This document shows positions 32,600 to 43,842 of a stretch of DNA of 64,000 bases, one piece after another (the first letter of the stretch is position 1; the number at the start of each line of letters is the position of its first letter). The position numbers and the translations under genes are program-made. The stretch covers positions 13,554,858 through 13,618,857 of the forward strand of contig OU342633.1 of NCBI GenBank assembly GCA_910589415.1. Reading direction: 5' to 3'. The notes under the pieces were generated by a model. It was not told the DNA's origin. It searched no databases and was given only the letters and a program-made list of their open reading frames with translations. Source of the DNA: Malachius bipustulatus (Eukaryota > Arthropoda > Insecta > Coleoptera > Melyridae).

Positions 32600-33090
32600 A
32601 AGTTTAAATATTTAAAATGTCACTTAGGTATCAACGTGAAGACGAGATCTACCGCATGGCCGACGATCGGTACTGAATGACCAATTTAATGATCAGCTTT
32701 ATCCCTTGTTAGTGCTATTTTCCAAAGGCGGGAAAAATGAGAACGTAACACAAATTGCTGTATTTAAAAAAAAAATACAAATTTTTAAATTACCACTTAC
32801 CATACCAACTGACTGTCTATATAATTTCAATTTTCAGAAAGGATCTCCTCTCCTACTCCTATAGTGGGGGATCGCGATGGTTTTAATTCGACTTTTTTAA
32901 CTTGTTTCTTGTTTGGTTGTTTGTTGTTTGAAACTTAGGTCTCATTCTCTAATTAGGCTCACGATAGTATGGAGATCACTGGTGGAAAGTGGAAAGTGAA
33001 CTTGGAACTTGGGGAGGCACGAGGCAGTCTTGGAACGAAGTGGAAAGTGGAAGTCATATGCGAATTTGTTGTCCGATGCGTTTCCACATT
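32600..33090. other. Spacer, nothing seen
   Basis: Mixed composition, no frame or repeat I can support. A degenerate run near 32980-33050 repeats ggaaagtgga-like words. Confidence 0.45.
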
Positions 33091-33094
33091 TTCT

Positions 33095-33595
33095 TCAAGT
33101 GAAGTCCTGCCGTAACTGCTGAAAAACCTTACCAGCTCCGAAATGTCCCAGTTCCTGGTGGTAATGCCATATCAAAGGTTCTCGCAGGGCTTTTGGTACA
33201 GCTATCAAGCGTCGTGAATTCGGAGAACCTTGATAAGTGATAATGCCCTTTTGTAGGCGATAAGGTGTTGGAGGATCCTGGTTGTCGCTCCGTTGAGTGG
33301 TTAATGATTTCTTTATTGGTCCAAGAGTAGGGTCAGCTTCCTGAAGTTGGGGTAGGGTTTTCAGCAGCTTCCCTACATTGATTTCCGGATCAATCTTGAA
33401 ATGTGCGATCAAAGCGGCTGCGCCTCGCTCCTCCGATTGATCTGTGGGAAAACGAGATAATAAATCAGATACCTTGTTTTGAACTCCGGAATATACTATG
33501 TATCCTATGTGCAGGTCAAATTGTTGAAGGAAAATCATCCACCTGGTGAGGCGTTCGTTGTGAAATCTGCATTCATTGAGGAAAGTCTCGTAATA
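33095..33595 (-). pseudogene. pol: Gypsy RNase H end and integrase zinc module
   Basis: Reads NERLTRWMIFLQQFDLHIGY, then NKVSDLLSRFP (end of RNase H and connection). The integrase N-terminus follows: RRLIAVPKALREPLIWHYH, then ELGHFGAGKVFQQLRQDF. It breaks at both sides. It may be the downstream part of the gypsy whose gag is at 35.3-36.5 kb, separated by the hAT insertion, but the intervening RT is missing. Confidence 0.8.
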
Positions 33596-33639
33596 CTAAT
33601 GTAATAAAATAAGACTCCCGTCCCCGCCCCTGACCGATG

Positions 33640-35335
33640 ACGAGTGACGACTGTCGATCACCACAAACTGCGACCTAATTAATATCTAATAAAAGATTTT
33701 ATATACTGGCAAAACCTTCCCGTTCACCTTACACCTCAGAAGAGGATCAGAAGCAATATCTGCTATTGGCAGAGACAAATACAAACTAACTTCGTCGGCA
33801 CTGGTATGTCGAAGATTGGTACCTTCGTATCCCTCCCCAAAAAAACTTTTTTTACGTGGCGGAAGGTCACTTTCATCATTTTCTTTGTCATTTGTTTGAA
33901 GTAATTGAATGCGGGCTCTTAAGAAATTATAACTTTTTTCTTTGTGTTCTAAATCTGCAATAAACGGCAAGTGTTTGTGCCTTGGATCCAGGAATGTCGA
34001 AATGAAAAAAAATGTTGTCTTGACCTTGGGTATGATTGGGCTGCTCACTTGACAAACAATCAGAAAATCTAGTTTTTAATTCCTCTTTAACCGTTGTTTT
34101 GAACTGTTTAATTGTGTCGGAATCATCGATCTCCTCAACCAAATGCATGTTTACAAGGGCATAAACAACAGGGCACACAACAGTTATAGAAACACCATTT
34201 TCTGCAGAAAATGTTTCAGTTGCAGTTTTTAAGGGCAATAAGCACTCTTTTAATTCAGTTATCAGCGTCCAGTCTTCATCGCGTAATGTAATAGTTCTGG
34301 CCTCGGATATTTTCGTTATTTGTCTGTCACTTAATATAGCCACCATAGCCCATCTTTGTTCCACAACCCTGTCGCACATATCGTATGTGCTATTCCATCT
34401 TGTAACGATAGACTGGATTAGCTTATGTTGCGGTAGATTCATATCGGTTTGTTTTTTCTGCAAAGCACTAGTAGCCTTGCAACTTCGCTTAAAGTGGCCA
34501 ACTAAACGTGACAAACCGCCCAAACCCCTTTGGATGCGTTGAATTTTCAGTCCATTATCAATAGCTAATTGCAATGAGTGTGCTCCACATCCAATAATAT
34601 GTTTTTCAAAATAGTCGGAGTTCTCCAGAGCTAAATTTATATTTGCTGCATTATCGTGGACACAAACAAAACATTTCTCTGAAATATCAAACTCCCTTAA
34701 AATTTCTTCAATTTTTGCTTGAAGGTTAACAGCTGTGTGAGTTTCAATCATCATTTGGGTAGCTAAAACGGCGCTATGAACAGTGCAGTTAATTGCATTT
34801 ATGTAATGATATTATTATGTGATGGCATGTTTATTGACGTCCAACAGTCGGTCGTGATATAAATTTTGGCGTAATTTTTGTCAATTAATTCTTTCTGTAA
34901 AATTATTTTAGTTTCGCTGTACTTTTTTCCAGCAGCAAAACGATCGCTGTTCTTGTCGGCATTTTATAATTTGGTTCGCAGAAGGCAATGATTTTTTTAA
35001 ATGAATTCGATTCTATAAATTTTATAGGCAGCATGTCCTTGTAAAAAATTTCCAAAATCAAACTGGTTATTTGCTTTTGTCGTGTTTGGTCACACGCCCT
35101 CTGTGTTACAACAAATTTGTCGATGCGAGATTGCGAAGGACCTGCTTGTGGTTGCAGATTTATATCAATAATTGTCGGGTGCTTTAGGTTAATGTGATTC
35201 CACAATAATCCGGTGCTAGAGGGATGCTTCAGTTCCGCGGAGCACACTTTACATTTTGCTTTAATGCTTGGAATTGTATTTTTATTTTATTATTTTATTT
35301 CCGATTTTATCAAAGTACTTCCACACCGCACTCAT
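33640..35335 (-). pseudogene. hAT transposase (BED-type), 3' truncated
   Basis: The start Met at 35335 opens MSAVWKYFDKIG. After a short AT-rich insertion a BED finger reads KCKVCSAELKHPSSTGLLWNH. The RNase H-like core follows with VCVHDNAANINLAL, CGAHSLQLAIDNGL and TRWNSTYDMCDRV (the hAT RW motif). The C-terminus reads FLDPRHKHLPF and DEVSLYLSLPIA, the start of the dimerisation block. It stops before the conserved WW and ends near 33690. Several frameshifts are present. No TIRs identified. Confidence 0.85.
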
Positions 35336-35345
35336 TTTGCCTGCG

Positions 35346-36521
35346 GTCCTGGTCTGATTGGTTCTCAGATTCCTTGGTTGTATTTCCCTAGTCCTGTCCC
35401 CGGGATCCATCCCTGAAGTTTCATGATGTGCCAACCAATGTGAGGTGAATGTACTGTTTTCTCACTTACTGCTCCTCTCATCCCTGGAGCGGAATTGGTC
35501 AAACTAGCGGACCCCTTTAGTTCTACCTGTTGAAGGTTCCCGACGGATTTCTTACCTGCCCCAATTTCCGTTCTGAGAGATGAGTGTTGTTTTTCGCATA
35601 CAGATTGAATCGGTTTTTTCGATTCGAAGGTTAGACATCCCCAGTCGTCCGAAATGGACAATGTCTTCTTGTTGCTTCAAAAACTCTGCAGCCGCCGTGA
35701 TGGAGTGCGGAGACTTTAACGACCTTAGTGCTTTGTTATGTGTGGGATGACTCATTGAACTCTTCACCAACATCGCTTCTGTTATCGGGTCGGTTAGCAT
35801 CTGTGTTAGATGAACATAGTATGCGAAATGTCGGTGCATTGGATGTTGATTCGACCAGGCTGCGGTGTTGATCAGTTATCGTAGTCGTTCTTGGTCTTCT
35901 GGCGACCAGAAACTCTTCAAAAATTCCCTCTTGAAACTTGCGTACGATGCCCAAGTTTGTTTGTAAATGGTTGCCCAGTTTTTCGCGTTTTCGTGCAATC
36001 CTTCGACCGCTATGCCAAGTTTTTGTTCATTGGTGATGCCTTTTTTCATAAAGAATTTCTCTAACTCCTCCAGATATTGAAGTGGACCTGCAGCCCCTTT
36101 ACCAGGGCATGGGTAACTAGGTGGATAGTCGACGTGAGTAGTGCGTAGCTGCTCCTGGAATGTCGTCTTCTTGAAGCTCACGTCTAGCTTCCTTACCCCT
36201 AGCAGCAATAATTTCCCTTACATTCTTCTCCTCAGTTGTTGCATTACCATGTTTTTGAATAAGCATTTAAAAGTTTTTGCGATTTTCCTTGATTAATCGG
36301 TCAATGCCTGTCTCAAATGCCGTCTGTTGTGTTTTCATGGAGTCTCGCTGGTGGCTGTTCTTCCAATCCTGGTACGCCTGTTTCCATGATTTGCATCTAA
36401 GATTGGAAACCGAGAAAAAAAGAAATAATAATAAAAGAAATAATCGATTAGTTGGTTGTTGTTTCTTCTTTGCTTCCTCATTTGTGGCTCCAAACAACTG
36501 TTTATTATCCTGGTCGGTCAC
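35346..36521 (-). pseudogene. gag: Gypsy G4 gag, decayed
   Basis: It follows an LTR stub and primer binding site. Recognisable capsid segments: GAAGPLQYLEELEKFF, AVEGLHENAKNWATIYK, SYASFKREFLKSFWSPEDQ, and a downstream KSPHSITAAAEFLKQQEDI. A terminal segment, PGTGLGKYNQGI, resembles GLGKFGQGIKDPVKPGPQ of the gypsy at 53.7 kb, so both are probably one family. Frameshifts near 36200, 35870 and 35560. No knuckle is seen. Confidence 0.7.
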
Positions 36522-36577
36522 GGCGCCAATGTAACAACCTCCCCCCTACCCTCGATGATCGTTGATCGTCTTTTTTA
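36511..36577 (-). other. G4 primer binding site and 5' LTR stub
   Basis: On the element strand TGGCGCCGTGACC (about 36516-36528) is preceded after one base by an LTR end ...GTTGTTACA (36530 onward). Only about 48 bp of LTR remain before the C tract, where it joins a different gypsy. This fixes a truncation junction between two elements. Confidence 0.65.
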
Positions 36578-36597
36578 CCCCCCCCCCCCCCCCCCCC
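36578..36597. repeat. C20 homopolymer at a truncation junction
   Basis: Twenty consecutive C bases lie between the G4 LTR stub and the cut reverse-transcriptase frame of G3. Length in a read set may be unreliable. Confidence 0.8.
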
Positions 36598-38000
36598 GAT
36601 TGGACCCTTCCATTTGCCGTCCTTTTTTAGGAACCATGAAGACAGAAGCTGACCAGGGACTCTCACATTCCTCGATTATTCCTTCATTCAGCATCCGGTC
36701 TAATTCGCTTCGAAGAATTTCTTTCCTTGCTGGCGACAGTCGATATGGAGGTACTGATATAGGTGGGTGGTCTTCCGTATCAATGACGTGTTCTGTAAAA
36801 GGAGTCGGTTCTCCCCCTAGTTTGAAGATATCTTCGTTAGATGTCAATAATTGTTCTAGACGACCTTTTTCTTCTGCCGAGAGTCTGTGCTACACCAGAC
36901 CTCAAAGAAGTAACAAAGTCAATGTCTAATGTTTTCAGGTTGGGTGCTTCAAATTGGAGTTCATAAACTTGATCAGGCGAATATAAAAAGCACCAAGATC
37001 TGGTTACAACGTTGAACATCACTTTAGCATTCTCAATGAAGTCAATCCCAAACAATGTGTTGTTGTGGACAGATTCAGGAAAAATCAAGAATTTTAGGAA
37101 TAGATCTTCCTTGAAGAAAAACATTAGCTTCTGTAACCAAGACCTTCGAAGATTTAGTTATTCCATCAGCAAGTATGACGTCAATGCACTGGGTGTCAAA
37201 GTGCTGACCTCTTTTTTGACAAATTTTGTATAACGTGTAACCTGCTACACTCTGTTTTGATCCTGTGTCAATAAATCCCGTTCCATGGGCACCTAAGATG
37301 TCTACATACAATAGTGGACGAGGTTTTGGCTCCAAACAAGAATTTCCATCCACCATTGTTACAATCAGTACATTTTTTCGCGTAGATCCCCGTTTTCCAC
37401 AACGATGGCAATTAAATGTGGAGGGACGATTAAAAACAAAAAAAGCTTGTTAAGACTGGGTTATCCTTGAAACTGTTCCTATGGGTTTCGATGTGACAAA
37501 TGGGACAAACAACAGTCCGACAATCGACACAGCGAAGACGTTTAGAATTATCCTGTACTCCATCAGAGTTAAAGTTTTCTTAAAAGGGTTTCTTCAACTA
37601 TACGTGCGTGTCCAAAAGTGCAAAAAAACTTTGAAACTTTTCTCTGCTCTAATTCGTTTATGTACCAAACCAACCATAAACTATGTCAAGTTGAACTTCC
37701 TCACTCAACTTGTAAGGCTTTTCTGGACGATATGTACTACGTAACAAATCTACAGCTTGGTCTCATGTAGCAATAGTTGGGGTTGCTTTCTCCTCAATCT
37801 TGATTACGAATAAACAACACACCTAATTTTTATGATATTTATTGTGCTGTTCAATTTAAATTTTATTCGTCCTGTGTGGTTTTTTTTAATTATTATTATT
37901 TTCTGCCGGTTGTCAATTGCCGGTTGTCGAATGAATAAAATCGGCAAGCCTTTTAATGCTTGTTTTTGGATCCGACATTTGCAGACAATCCTTATCCCGG

Positions 38001-38941
38001 CATTGGTCGCTAGGTGAATTGTAACATCAGTGGTCGCTAGCGAGCGTTTCGCTCCCATGTAAAATCAACAAGCAAATGTGCAATAAAAAGCACATTGAAT
38101 CACAATACAGGGTGTTTGGTGATCGGACATCTAAAATTAAATTTACAAAACCGCATTAGAAGCATAAAAAAGAATTTCCAGATCAGGCGTTGTCTTTTTT
38201 TTGCTGAGTATTTCCTAAACAAAGCCTACCTGGAAAATGTTATTATTTTTTAATAAAACAAATAAAAATTTAAATTTAATTAAATTTTAAATGAAATTTT
38301 AATTTGGCTGTCTAAGTACTGAAAAAAATAAAATATTTATAGATGATTTAGTTTTACATTTTTGGAAATATTTCCTGAATGAAGCCCGATCAGGACAAAG
38401 TTATTCTTTTTTATGTTGATGATGTGGTTTTGTATAATATGAAATTTTATTTTGGCTTTCCAATAACCGAACACCCTGTATTAGCAATATTTGTTGTAGG
38501 TATTTTAAAATAAGGGGGAATAATGTTAACTTGCCAATATAAATTTTTTTGGTATATAACTATAGGATTTTTTTTACATTAAAATAACACAAACTGATTC
38601 GATTCTTAACTAAGCTAATACCATAATACCATAAAAACAACAAAGAACTTCAGATAAAGAAATTACAGCAACCCTTGCATATGGCTAGCAGACCTAAACA
38701 TAAGAGCAGTTGAGTGACGCGGCTGGTCGCTAATGAGCGTTTAGCTCGCGCAGCGGCAACTGCGGTGAATGAAGCATCAATAAAAAATTAATTTATCCGA
38801 TTTTGTTTACAAAATCCTTTCTACGTTTCTTCTTAAGGCTATAAACTAAGCTAGAAAAATCAACAAGATTGTACGAGTTCAAGTAACAGAATAATTACAG
38901 TTTAAAGACAATGGTGAGCTAAATGCTCACCTAGCGACCAC
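38001..38941. mobile_element. 941-bp TIR element with GGTCGCTAG ends, in G3 gag
   Basis: The left end CATTGGTCGCTAGGTGA and the right end, inverted, GTGGTCGCTAGGTGA match. TCCCGG lies immediately outside both ends (37995-38000, 38942-38947), a likely target duplication of 6-8 bp. The module TGGTCGCTAnnGAGCgTTtaGCTC recurs inside at 38029, 38723 and inverted at the right end. No transposase frame. It contains a later MITE. Superfamily not assigned; the duplication length would fit hAT best. Confidence 0.65.
38108..38478. mobile_element. 371-bp MITE, CAGGGTGTT ends, TA target
   Basis: Ends CAGGGTGTTTGG and, inverted, CAGGGTGTTCGG; TA flanks both. It is nested in the 941-bp element. It shares its first nine bases with the palindromic MITE at 16.6 kb but not its interior. 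Confidence 0.75.
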
Positions 38942-39259
38942 TCCCGGGTTATAAATATCAATTGCATCAATGAAAACCGTGACATCTGACTGTTTTTCTC
39001 CATTAAGTCTCTTGGAACATCTTGGAAAATTACCTTGTAAAGTATTGATATGTTGTGACTGTTGCTGACTGCTCGTTGCTTGTATTTGAGACAGTAACAA
39101 TTGGAATTGCTCGGTAGAAAGTGTGATGTTTGTCGAAGTACTCGATGTCTGCAGATTAGACGTAGTAATTTGTAGACTTCTACCACCATCAGTCTACCAT
39201 CAGGTGTTCCTGATGTCCAAAATGTAAAAAAAAAAATATTTTTCATCATTATATTTTTA

Positions 39260-39800
39260 GACCATCCCCTTTTTTATTATTAACTTTTTTATAATATGTT
39301 GGAGATGAAGCAAAAACTTTTAATAAAATTACAGTTTTCTTTAAAAATGAAATTTTGATTTTAAGAAACTGATGTCGCTCATTTGCTGCAACAACGTCAT
39401 AACTCAAGAGTCTCGATTTTTCAGGAGATGCATTTGAAGTTTTAAATATTGAAGGAGTTTTATAAACTATAAATACTAAATAAAAAATTGCACGTTATGT
39501 CAAATAACATCTGGTTATGACGAGTAGGGGAATTATTATCTGAAAATGTGTTCTACAGAGCATCCCTTAACCACAAAACTATCCCCAGTTTCACTTAGGA
39601 CTGGAATAATAATAATTACATTTTTATTTGTTTATTTTTTTATTGAGATAAACAAACTGATAATTTAAAATCAAACTATAAAAATGAAACATGTGATAAA
39701 CTCAAAGTAAGAAATAATAACCCCCTGCTGAAAAACCCATCAGCTTCAACAAAAAGTATTGAAAACCACCAGTATTAAAACATTATGATGAAAATATTGA
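39260..39800. other. AT-rich spacer, nothing seen
   Basis: No frame or terminal repeat I can support between G3 gag and copy E. Confidence 0.45.
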
Positions 39801-40325
39801 TTACAATTGCTGGTAGATTGGTTTATAAAATTTAGGTACGTGGTATTTCTCTATTAATTCAAGAAGATCTTTCTTCTTGTTGTTTGGTAATCCAGGTTTG
39901 GTGTTGAATGCTCGTGTTAGTGTAATGCTATCCTTCATTCTTTTTCTTCCTATTGATATTTGCTACTTAAAAGTTGTCGTCCTCATAAGACGTTTTATAA
40001 AAAAGGGAAGTCGGTGATTCACGCTCCATACGGACAACCTTCACTGTACCTATTTTTATTAGAGACATATTCAGGAGCCCCATTTCAGTTGCTAGAGCTT
40101 TTAGATCCAGGAAATCTCCGAAGTCACAGTTCTGTGACGTTAAATGACTTTCCAGTTTTTTTAGCGGCACGGATTGCAGCAACGAATGATTCTGGCGTGT
40201 GCATTGGACCACCCTTCAGCTGTCTTTTCTTTTCACCTGACGCTCAATCAATAAATGTGCCGAATCTACCTCATTTTGCGTGGAGCCTTGATCTTGGAGT
40301 CTCTTTTATTTGATTATTTCTATTA
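39801..40325 (-). pseudogene. Unnamed transposase-like family, copy E (C-terminal part)
   Basis: It reads GPMHTPESFVAAIRAAKKLE, then NCDFGDFLDLKALATEM, then a SPTSLFYKTSYEDD motif. After one frameshift it ends GLPNNKKKDLLELIEKYHVP and a stop at 39801. The same order (IYLPQQYFTLVRTAKK, LFVDLKQL, YKTSY) is seen in copy D, which ties this fragment to the family and supplies its natural C-terminus. It lies outside the TIRs of the element carrying copy C, so it is a separate copy. Confidence 0.7.
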
Positions 40326-40396
40326 TTAATTGTAGCTAAACTTTTTTTCACTATCGCATTGCCTAAAATTTTTACCTTAATAAGATGATAAAGTGC

Positions 40397-40505
40397 TTAT
40401 TTAATGATCGCTCTTTGCCCTAATTTTGCTACAAGCTCTTTCAAGTCTTCCTCGCTTATTGTCTTGAATACTTCTAATCCTACCTCTTGTACGTGAACAA
40501 TAAAA
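40397..40505 (-). pseudogene. SAM-domain-like fragment
   Basis: About 33 codons: VQEVGLEVFKTISEEDLKEL, then AKLGQRAIIK and a stop. The pattern (hydrophobic spacing, ExDLxxL, then LGxRxxIxK) fits the C-terminal helices of a sterile alpha motif. It may belong to the insect SAM-protein family also seen at 55 kb. Too short for a firm call. Confidence 0.4.
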
Positions 40506-41073
40506 AAATATTATATAAATGAAATTTGAGTTTTAATGTAGCGGCCCGCGGCCATTTTTATTTTTTATTATGCAATCTTTGAATTGAAGGGCTTTATGCA
40601 AGAGGTCCCTATGTAACATTTTCATGTTCTGAGATATTTCAAGTTGAACATTTATTTTTAAGTTTTTAATTTTTATATATTTTATTTATATATTAATTTT
40701 TATACATATAAGTATTTTGTTTCATTATCTTGATTCTTGAATAAACCTTGCTTTTAATGTTGTTTAGTTGATAGTTAGTTTGAACGCAAGAAAACTGCAC
40801 ATTTGTTCGAGAAAATAACAAAAAAAGTTTCAACTTAGCGACTTTTTGTACAAAAATATGTTTTACCAAAGTTTTATTCACCTGAATTATTGTAAGTACA
40901 ATGAAACTTATCACATTAACACATTCTGAACTATATAAAAAATAAAAAATAATAATAACAATAATAAAAAAATAAACTACATTTCTTTCAAAGCCTGCAA
41001 ACGTAAAAATTTAATAAAACGATATTTCAGGTCATATGAGTATAAAACTTTTTATTAAAAACTCTAAGTCGCT

Positions 41074-41111
41074 TGCCGACCGGTTTCGGGTTTTAATCCA
41101 TCATCAGGACA
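41074..41111 (-). ncRNA. Hammerhead-ribozyme-like motif HH1
   Basis: The minus strand reads, in order: helix I strand UGUC, core CUGAUGA, one unpaired U, GG, loop, CC plus C, core GAAA, short palindromic helix III ACCGGU giving the GUC cleavage triplet, then GGCA pairing back as helix I. All invariant core bases are present. Helix II is weak. Short palindromic helix III is typical of hammerheads that act as dimers, as reported for Penelope-like elements. Confidence 0.6.
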
Positions 41112-41451
41112 GCTGAAAAGTGAGGTTTTTGTTGTAATAAGATGTAAAAATTTCGAACCGATAAACCATAATTATGTAGGTCTAAACAATCAGAATACTC
41201 ACCTGTCATCTGAACCGCAATTGTATCTTTTACAAGAGAAACCATTAAGTTGTTAATATACATAAAAAATCCAGAAAGTCAAAAATGTGGAATTTCTGTC
41301 ACGAAAACACCAGATAGTACAAACTACTGTTGAATACATCAAAAATATGTGCATATTAAAATTTGAAAAATATACACATAGAAATTTAAACTTTTTCGAA
41401 GTGAAAAAGGAACATGATTGAGTACTTAATTGAGGATTAAGATTTTAAATT

Positions 41452-42654
41452 TTAATAATAATTAATAATAATAATAACGTAAGCAAGTAAAACTAGCGAC
41501 CATCGTGAAGCGATGGTGCCAGGGAAATGATTTGGTGAAATCAGAAGTACAAGATGGAAGTTTTTGTAACTGGCAAAAGGTAAGTTTTTCTGAAAATCGA
41601 AACATAACACTAGTTCAGTATCGGAACTTTGCTTCCTCTCCTTGAGTAAATCAAAAACCACCTGCGCTCTACGTAGATGCAGCTCTCTGGACACAGTAAT
41701 CGATTTCACGTCGGTCTCACATTTTTTCAACTTTGCCGAGTTAAGGTCTGCTAAAAACTTTGTACATGCTGCACAAATATCTTTGCGTGGATGAGCAAAA
41801 GAGTAGTTGAAATTTTCAAAGAAAATCTTGTAAAACATACCATACTTTATTGGACAGCGGGGAAATTTCTGGTGTAGTCTCTGTGAAGCTGTGAAACAGA
41901 AAGGTCATCAGGGCGAAGATATTTCTTACATCTTTTTTGTGTCCGACTGTACTGGGATTCTACAGCAGGCAGATCTTTTAAAAACTGGTGAACATTCCTA
42001 ACTGTATCAGCACTCAATTTGTTTTTGCGATTAGAATGTATGCCTCTAAAATCTCTCACGTCTTCTACCTCAAACCTCAAGATTTTTTTTCTAAGTCTAT
42101 CTCGTTTTATGCAATGAAGGGATAAGAAAAATGTTTGACAAACATTAACAGATTTTCCGTCTGCTACAACCTTGTACTGAAAAATTTTCCGCGGACGCCT
42201 ATTTTTATTGATGTGCCTCGCAGCTGGTTTGGAGGTAATACATCCTCGTAGGTATAGGTTCTGTTCATTATGATTACTTTAATTCTGAAAACGTTCACAA
42301 ACCTGTTTGTAAGTATCTTGAGTAAACTTTGTTTTGCAGTTACAACGACATGCTGGCATTTCTCCTTGTTGCCCTGACTTCCTTAACTTCGCTGATTTCT
42401 TTTCCCGTTTCCATTCCATTGGATTTGACTTTATTTTTTTAGGTCTAGTGACTAGTTCATTTTCGTTTTCGCTTTCCTCAACTACTTGATTATTTTCCAT
42501 CAAAGTTTTTCTAACCTCTCTTTCTGGCCGTATCCACTCATCATCATCACTGCCAGGGAATGGCTCTACAAGTTAACATTCTTATAAATATCACTGTTTA
42601 CGTCTATATTTAACATTGAAACTTACCTATTATATTCTCTTCACTATCACGCAT
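41452..42654 (-). pseudogene. Unnamed transposase-like family, copy C (with first exon)
   Basis: Exon 1 is 42654-42627 (MRDSEENII), with donor GTAAGT. The intron runs 42626-42566, and exon 2 starts at 42565 after CTTGTAG, in phase. Then an acidic region, PMEWKREKKSAKLRKSG and the cysteine motif ACRCNCKTKF. An in-frame TAA near 42284 interrupts, after which NEQNLYLRGCI continues, then KDLPAVESQYSR and DDLSVSQLHRDY. After a frameshift near 41870 it reads FAHPRKDICAACTKF and LVLCFDFQKNLP. Another shift near 41578 follows. The blocks match A and D in order. Stop and shifts make it dead. Confidence 0.75.
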
Positions 42655-42934
42655 GTTGCACCACACTGATTAACAGACTAATATTGTTTTGTAAACAAAC
42701 AACTATCAAGATAGGTACGTTTTCCAAGTAAGGCACTTTTAAACACTTAGGCACTTTTTGCATAAAAATTGTATACTCGGGATTACAACCTGCAACCAAA
42801 CTAACACTAGGGACATATCAGAGCTTAACTACATATTCCACGTTGAAGTTTGGTTACATCGGCACTAGATGTCGCCGCCAGTACCAAATATCCAAATTGT
42901 TACTTAGGGACTTCTTGCATGAAGCCCTTCAATT

Positions 42935-43842
42935 GGAAAATCTTCATTCACTTACTAAATAGTTGTGTATGAATTGTTTTTTCAAACGCGAAGAAAAAAT
43001 CGAAACTGCGACTTTTTAAGCGTCAAAATTGGAAAATCGCGAGCAAAAATTGGCAATTTTGAAAGAGTCGTAGCGGCGCCATTTTTTAAATTTAAGCGAC
43101 AAAAATTGATATTTCCGACAAAGCAACTCTCTCACTACCTCGGGAAAATGATCCCCAACTCCCGGTGCCCGAAAATCATGAAGATGCCAAAAAACGCCAA
43201 TCGGCCCATAATGTACCTAATTGACCACCTCTCGAAATTTCTCCTTACCCTTTTCGCATGCCCCAATTTGTAAGTTGACATTATATTTTGAAATAGATAT
43301 TTTTAGAGCAATTTCACAAAATAATGTTTCCTACCAATTGAGTTTACGATATACGTACCGATTTTATCGAATAATGAGGATGAGCAGAAAGTGACCTAAG
43401 TCAGGTTATTGGTCATTGTTAGGTTTGTTTACCTGAACTTTCAAGAAAATGGAAAAAACAAGGACTAAGAAAAGAAAAAGTCGTATTAAATAAAATCCCT
43501 ATTTGGCGACCCCTCGAAAGTAATCCTTGCCTTGAACTTTTTGCGTGACTCATTTGTAGCTTGATGTATTTTGAAATAGAAACTTTATAGAATTTTATTC
43601 ACACATGACAAACCATTACAAAAATTACACCAAATATTGTTATATCACAAAATGTAAGTAATAAAAATAAATCTGGCAACCTTGCACAACAATATGTTTA
43701 TCGATTCCAGGAATATGTCAATTAGCGAATTTAATAGAAAATGAACTGTCATTTTTGGTAAATTTTATGATACTTTTAACTCATTTTTCTCCAAATTTTA
43801 TGTATTTTCCGCAAATTTTTCTCAAGATATCGTCTATACTGG
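42935..43842. other. AT-rich spacer with no gene
   Basis: Contains low-complexity runs with caaaaattgg/ggcaattttg-like words near 43020-43100. No terminal repeats or coding signal I can support. Confidence 0.45.

Larger units (their letters stand above)
36601..39215 (-). pseudogene. Gypsy G3: gag, protease, start of RT, interrupted
   Basis: Gag begins near 39215: LSTEQFQLLLSQIQ, then FIDAIDIYN, where a 941-bp element (38001-38941) intervenes. It resumes as KQALKGLPILF and, at 37740-37560, SEEVQLDIVYGWF. A CxxC-rich knuckle region follows (CVDCRTVVCPICHIETH). Protease is at 37356-37085 (VDILGAHGTGFIDTGSKQSVAG, active DTGS). The RT start, 36847-36620, reads PPYRLSPARKEILRSELDRM and ESPWSASVFMVPKK, then is cut at the C20 tract. 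Many stops; an old copy. Confidence 0.75.
40586..42930 (-). mobile_element. DNA transposon with 32-bp TIRs carrying copy C
   Basis: The left end GAAGGGCTTTATGCAAGAGG and the right end, inverted, GAAGGGCTTCATGCAAGAAG continue for about 32 bp with four mismatches. AATT flanks both (40582-40585, 42931-42934), a 4-bp target duplication. The gene in it starts 276 bp from the right end, a normal 5' spacing. The left half (40620-41450) lacks the family's catalytic and C-terminal blocks and instead holds AT-rich sequence with a hammerhead-like motif, so the element is internally rearranged. Confidence 0.72.

Noticed and set aside
42261..42302. Possible 42-base GT-AG intron in copy C
   Set aside because: The sequence reads through in frame with family-like residues on both sides and only one stop codon; a nonsense mutation explains it better than an intron of that size.
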